From Oscillospiraceae bacterium (lineage in GTDB: Bacteria; Bacillota; Clostridia; Monoglobales; Monoglobaceae), in the NCBI GenBank assembly GCA_015068655.1, contig SVKC01000006.1:1-55249 (forward strand): a stretch of 55,249 nt of DNA. The letters are read 5' to 3'. Both the position numbers and the translations under genes were made by a program. The notes under the pieces are model-generated. The model searched no databases. It saw only the letters and a list, made by a program, of their open reading frames with translations, and was not told the DNA's origin. Shown here piece by piece: positions 52,335 to 55,249 of the stretch (within the stretch, counting starts at the first letter, position 1; the number at the start of each line of letters is the position of its first letter).

Positions 52335-53090
52335 CTATCTGTCAGATACTTCACTTTCAAAGCGCGCCCTATCGTACCCGCGCCTTCTGCATATATAACT
52401 CAAAAAACGCTCCGCATTCAAATTCAAAATTTGCTCCTCGCAAATCCCCGCCTCCATCGCCATTTTCCAACATTCTTCTGTTTCGGCTATCTCATAGGCG
52501 CTATGAGCATCAGTCGAGAGTATCACATTAACGCCAAGTTCTGCACAGCGACGAGCTATTTTTTTACAATTTTCTATGCTACTCTTTCGAGCTATAAAGG
52601 AGTGGTTATTCAGTTCAATAACCTTATCCAGCTTTTTTACCGTTTCCAAAACCTCATCAATATCATAAGCAAAAGACGGTGTACCGCTGTGTCCTATCGC
52701 GTCAATATAGGGATTTTTCAGAGCGTTGATATATGCATCAGTGTTCTCTCTTATGCTTCCGGGTTGTATAAATGGAGCGTGATAGCTTGCAATAACCCAA
52801 TCGAGCTTTTTTAAAATTTCCTGTGGTAAATCCACTGAACCATCACGACCCGTCAGGCTAACCTCAGCACCTCTTACAACATATACGGAGCCAATCTTTC
52901 TTGGCAAAGCCACAAGATTTTCAAAATACCAAACATTTGGGCTGTCAGGATAACTCGGACCGTGGTCGGTTATAGCCAAAAGCTCTTGTCCTCGTTTCTC
53001 TGCCATGGCAACCATCTCGCCTATAGTGCTGTAAGCGTGAAAGCATGCGTTTGTATGTGCGTGTACCTCTGCCTTTATCTTGCTCTTCAT
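52335..53090 (-). CDS. PHP-domain phosphatase (YcdX-like)
   Basis: The start at 53090 follows GGAGG by 8 bases. The 251-residue protein is a single PHP domain with metal ligands in EVHAHTNACFHAYSTIGE, LAITDHGPSYPDS, VRGAEVSLTG, ASYHAPF, DAIGHSGTPS and LSTDAHSAYE; this fits YcdX-type phosphoesterases. The tail is basic (RRRGYDRARFE). Its neighbours are the sugar isomerase-like gene (31 bases upstream) and the binding protein, so a sugar-phosphate substrate is plausible. Confidence 0.88.
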   Translation of the reverse strand: MKSKIKAEVHAHTNACFHAYSTIGEMVAMAEKRGQELLAITDHGPSYPDSPNVWYFENLVALPRKIGSVYVVRGAEVSLTGRDGSVDLPQEILKKLDWVIASYHAPFIQPGSIRENTDAYINALKNPYIDAIGHSGTPSFAYDIDEVLETVKKLDKVIELNNHSFIARKSSIENCKKIARRCAELGVNVILSTDAHSAYEIAETEECWKMAMEAGICEEQILNLNAERFLSYICRRRGYDRARFESEVSDR

Positions 53091-53121
53091 TATGTATTCC
53101 TCCATTTGTGTATGTGTTAAA

Positions 53122-54015
53122 TTATTTTCTGTGCCTATCAATTAGCCTGTTAAAGTATTTACCCATTTCGGCACAATATTTCAAATATGCTAATTGGGCA
53201 TCCCTGTCTAACTTAACTACTTTTCCGCCCAGTATTTCAAAATTAAGAATCCCTGTATATCCTATATTAGCCAAAGCCTTGCAAACTTCTTCCCAATTTA
53301 TTTGTCCAAATGGGGGTAAATTATGCCTGTCCTCTCCAACATAGGTGTCTTGCAAATGCAAGGCCGCTATATCGTCACCTAAAAGTTCTATGGTATCCTC
53401 AACATTGTGCCCCGAGGCATATACATGACCCGTATCCACACAATATTTAATTTTTTCATCGTTTAGTGCATCATGCAAGTCCTTAAGCTCTATAGGATTT
53501 GCACAATATGCATAATTTTCTCCATGCCATGCCATAGTTTCAAGGCAAAGGTTAACATCATATTTATGTGCATAATTCAGAAGGTATTCAAAGAAATCTA
53601 TATTCATCTGCCTGCACTTGAGTCTATATTCATCATCCCATACATCAGGCAAAGTCAAGGGGTGGATTACAGTGTTTTTGCATCCACACCAGCTCGTCGA
53701 CTTGATGGAAAACTCCAACTTTTTCTTGTCCTCCTCAGACATAACACACTTGACCTCGCCGTTCTCTATAACTGTTCCAATCTCAACCCAAGTATGTGTC
53801 TGCCCGAGTTCTATTCCAAACTTCTTGCAGGCATTATCAAACTTCTCTGTCCACTCGTTTGAATAGCTATATTCACTAAATCCCAATGTCCAGTCTACGC
53901 AATCAAGCCCCGATGCCTGAATCAACTCAAATGCCCCACAAATCTCTGCGTCAGTTACGCCTTTGTTGCTCGGCAACTCAAGCATGGCATCAAAATTTAT
54001 AGAAGTCTTTAACAT
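53122..54015 (-). CDS. Sugar phosphate isomerase/epimerase (xylose isomerase-like TIM barrel)
   Basis: This 297-residue AP-endonuclease-2/xylose-isomerase-like barrel has metal-site residues suggested by the Glu in LCLETMAWH (about 167), Asp-x-x-His in YCVDTGHVYASG, His in ALHLQDTYVGEDRHN and Glu in ILNFEILGG. Such proteins isomerise or epimerise sugars or cyclitols. The start follows GGAGG. It heads the run of PHP and binding-protein genes. Confidence 0.87.
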   Translation of the reverse strand: MLKTSINFDAMLELPSNKGVTDAEICGAFELIQASGLDCVDWTLGFSEYSYSNEWTEKFDNACKKFGIELGQTHTWVEIGTVIENGEVKCVMSEEDKKKLEFSIKSTSWCGCKNTVIHPLTLPDVWDDEYRLKCRQMNIDFFEYLLNYAHKYDVNLCLETMAWHGENYAYCANPIELKDLHDALNDEKIKYCVDTGHVYASGHNVEDTIELLGDDIAALHLQDTYVGEDRHNLPPFGQINWEEVCKALANIGYTGILNFEILGGKVVKLDRDAQLAYLKYCAEMGKYFNRLIDRHRK

Positions 54016-54047
54016 TATTATTCCTCCAAATGGTTATTAATTGCAAA

Positions 54048-55249
54048 CTACCGCAGCACTATTTCTGCATTCAGGACGTCATCCTTTTGCCAATCTATTC
54101 CACCTACATTAAATTTAACTCGTCTTGTCTCGCCTGCCCCCACTGTGACCTCTTCGGTCAAAAATGGCTCATTATCATTTCTGGTAAGTACCAACGTTCC
54201 TGTTTGCAATGTTGTTGATGCATTAACTACGGTTACAATGGCACGAAAAGGAGTGTATGGCTGGGGTGCAAGCACCCAGCCATCACTATATATAGCCACA
54301 CTCTTAACAAACATACCAAAAATTGAGCTGTCAAAGGTTCTCTCTAAGTTGACAATCCGTTCAACATCTGTTAGCTGCTCACCCGAAAGGCTCCTAACCC
54401 CGGTTAATTTAACTATGGACTCACAGCCAAAAAGATGAGGCGGTTCAAGAACAAGAACTGCTCCTGTATTAGCGGAACTATATTGAACCTCTTTTACAGA
54501 AATTTCCTCGCCCGAAATACTATCATATACCTCAAATGCATCAGGCACAAGCGACGCTGCCAACAATTCATCATCTAAGCTTAAAACCGCTTGGTATTTA
54601 TAGCCCTCTGTCGCATATAAAAGGTCAAAGACAGTCGTCCGCTGCAAATAACGGACTCAGCGAAGCAAAATCTTTCCACAGAAATACTTTTGCATTATCT
54701 ACGCTGACACCTGCGAGCCCATCAATGACCACAGTCTTTGAATAAGCACCTGTCACATTATCCTTGATCCATTTAGCTTTTTCCGTGCAAGTCTTTACCT
54801 TTACAAGTCTATCTCCTTCGTACAAAGCAAGTATAGAAATGGGTGATAATGTTTCAAAATCTTCAAAATTTGTAACCGTCAGGGTTGCCTTAACCTCAGT
54901 TGCAGCAGCTAATCCTTGAGAATCTATTATAACATCGTCATCCTGATTTTTCAGGACAACATCAAGTTTTTTAGTTGCAGTTTCCTTAGCAACAAAGGTG
55001 CACGGTCCCATTTGATCCTCAAATACCTCAAACGGAATTAAGTTTGGAGTAACCACCCCAGACATATCAAGCTTGTATTCTGCTTCATCTTCGAATGAGC
55101 CTTCTTCAAATGTAAGAGTAAGGGTTCTGTTCGTCGCATCATAATCCGCATCAATTGGTGATACAGCGTTTCCTTCAGGAGCTGTCGTCTTTACAGCTGT
55201 GATAGTCTCTAATGATGCAGCATCTACATCATCTGACATCTTGAGTGAA
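54048..55249 (-). pseudogene. Ig-like multidomain protein, C-terminal part, with a frameshift; cut by the right edge
   Basis: Two overlapping frames cover one protein. The upstream frame runs from the window edge (about 54625-55249) and has repeated beta-sandwich wording (LYEGDRLVKVKT, then KVFLWKDFASLSPL). The second frame (54048-54647) continues with TVFDLLYATEGYKYQAVLSL and a C-terminal FN3-like stretch. A one-base change near 54635 (within FAAD-x-TVFDLL) would join them. This looks like a secreted or surface glycan-binding protein, but neither the N-terminus nor a catalytic domain is in the window. A natural frameshift or sequencing error is equally possible. Confidence 0.6.

Overview
The window reads as a chromosomal segment of an anaerobic, probably spore-forming-lineage Clostridia (Firmicutes) bacterium. 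Support comes from an electron-bifurcating [FeFe] hydrogenase operon, the yabM-yabN-yabO-like trio (flippase, MazG, RqcP), the rny-ymdB pair, the recA-recX-rimO-pgsA string, LuxS, strong AGGAGG ribosome-binding sites, and TTGACA/TATAAT promoters with 17-base spacers. Nearly all genes lie on the minus strand. TGA is used as an ordinary stop.

Region by region (right-to-left genes are transcribed toward coordinate 1). 1-8.1 kb is a carbohydrate locus. It holds an Lpl-type ABC importer (two permeases, lipoprotein binding protein, no ATPase), the start of a secreted beta-helix protein, a quinone-oxidoreductase-like gene interrupted by one in-frame TGA, an MDR dehydrogenase, a Gfo/Idh/MocA oxidoreductase and an AraC-type regulator. 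8.3-13.4 kb is the hnd-type hydrogenase operon behind a consensus promoter. 13.5-16.7 kb is a compact module of a sensory-type hydrogenase (HydS-like), two DRTGG proteins, a GHKL ATPase and a PHP protein that looks like the signalling partner of that operon. It follows dinB, an orphan peptide-binding lipoprotein, pgeF and ymdB in one run of overlapping genes. 21-34.7 kb is housekeeping: rny, rqcP, mazG, flippase, a DtxR-like regulator, rnc, an Elp3-like radical SAM enzyme, luxS, acpP, pgsA, rimO, recX, recA.

34.8-37.8 kb holds an acyl-CoA synthetase and a lipoyl-less E2-like acyltransferase bracketed by two inverted copies of a roughly 145-base, highly structured repeat. A DUF3048 lipoprotein and tRNA-Pro(CGG) follow. 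39.4-41.7 kb is a very AT-rich islet with three unrecognised plus-strand genes and a truncated tyrosine recombinase. 41.7-55.2 kb is a second glycan locus: GH3, GH20, a second Lpl-type importer, two hydrolases, creatininase-family, PHP and sugar-isomerase proteins. It carries several scars: a transposase tail, a nonsense-mutated C-terminal gene remnant, and a frameshifted Ig-like protein running off the right edge.

The most interesting items are the structured repeat family, whose outer stem resembles nearby terminators; the sensory-hydrogenase module; the tRNA-adjacent three-gene islet; and a symmetric divergent promoter pair that drives an orphan 7-codon ORF with an ideal ribosome-binding site.
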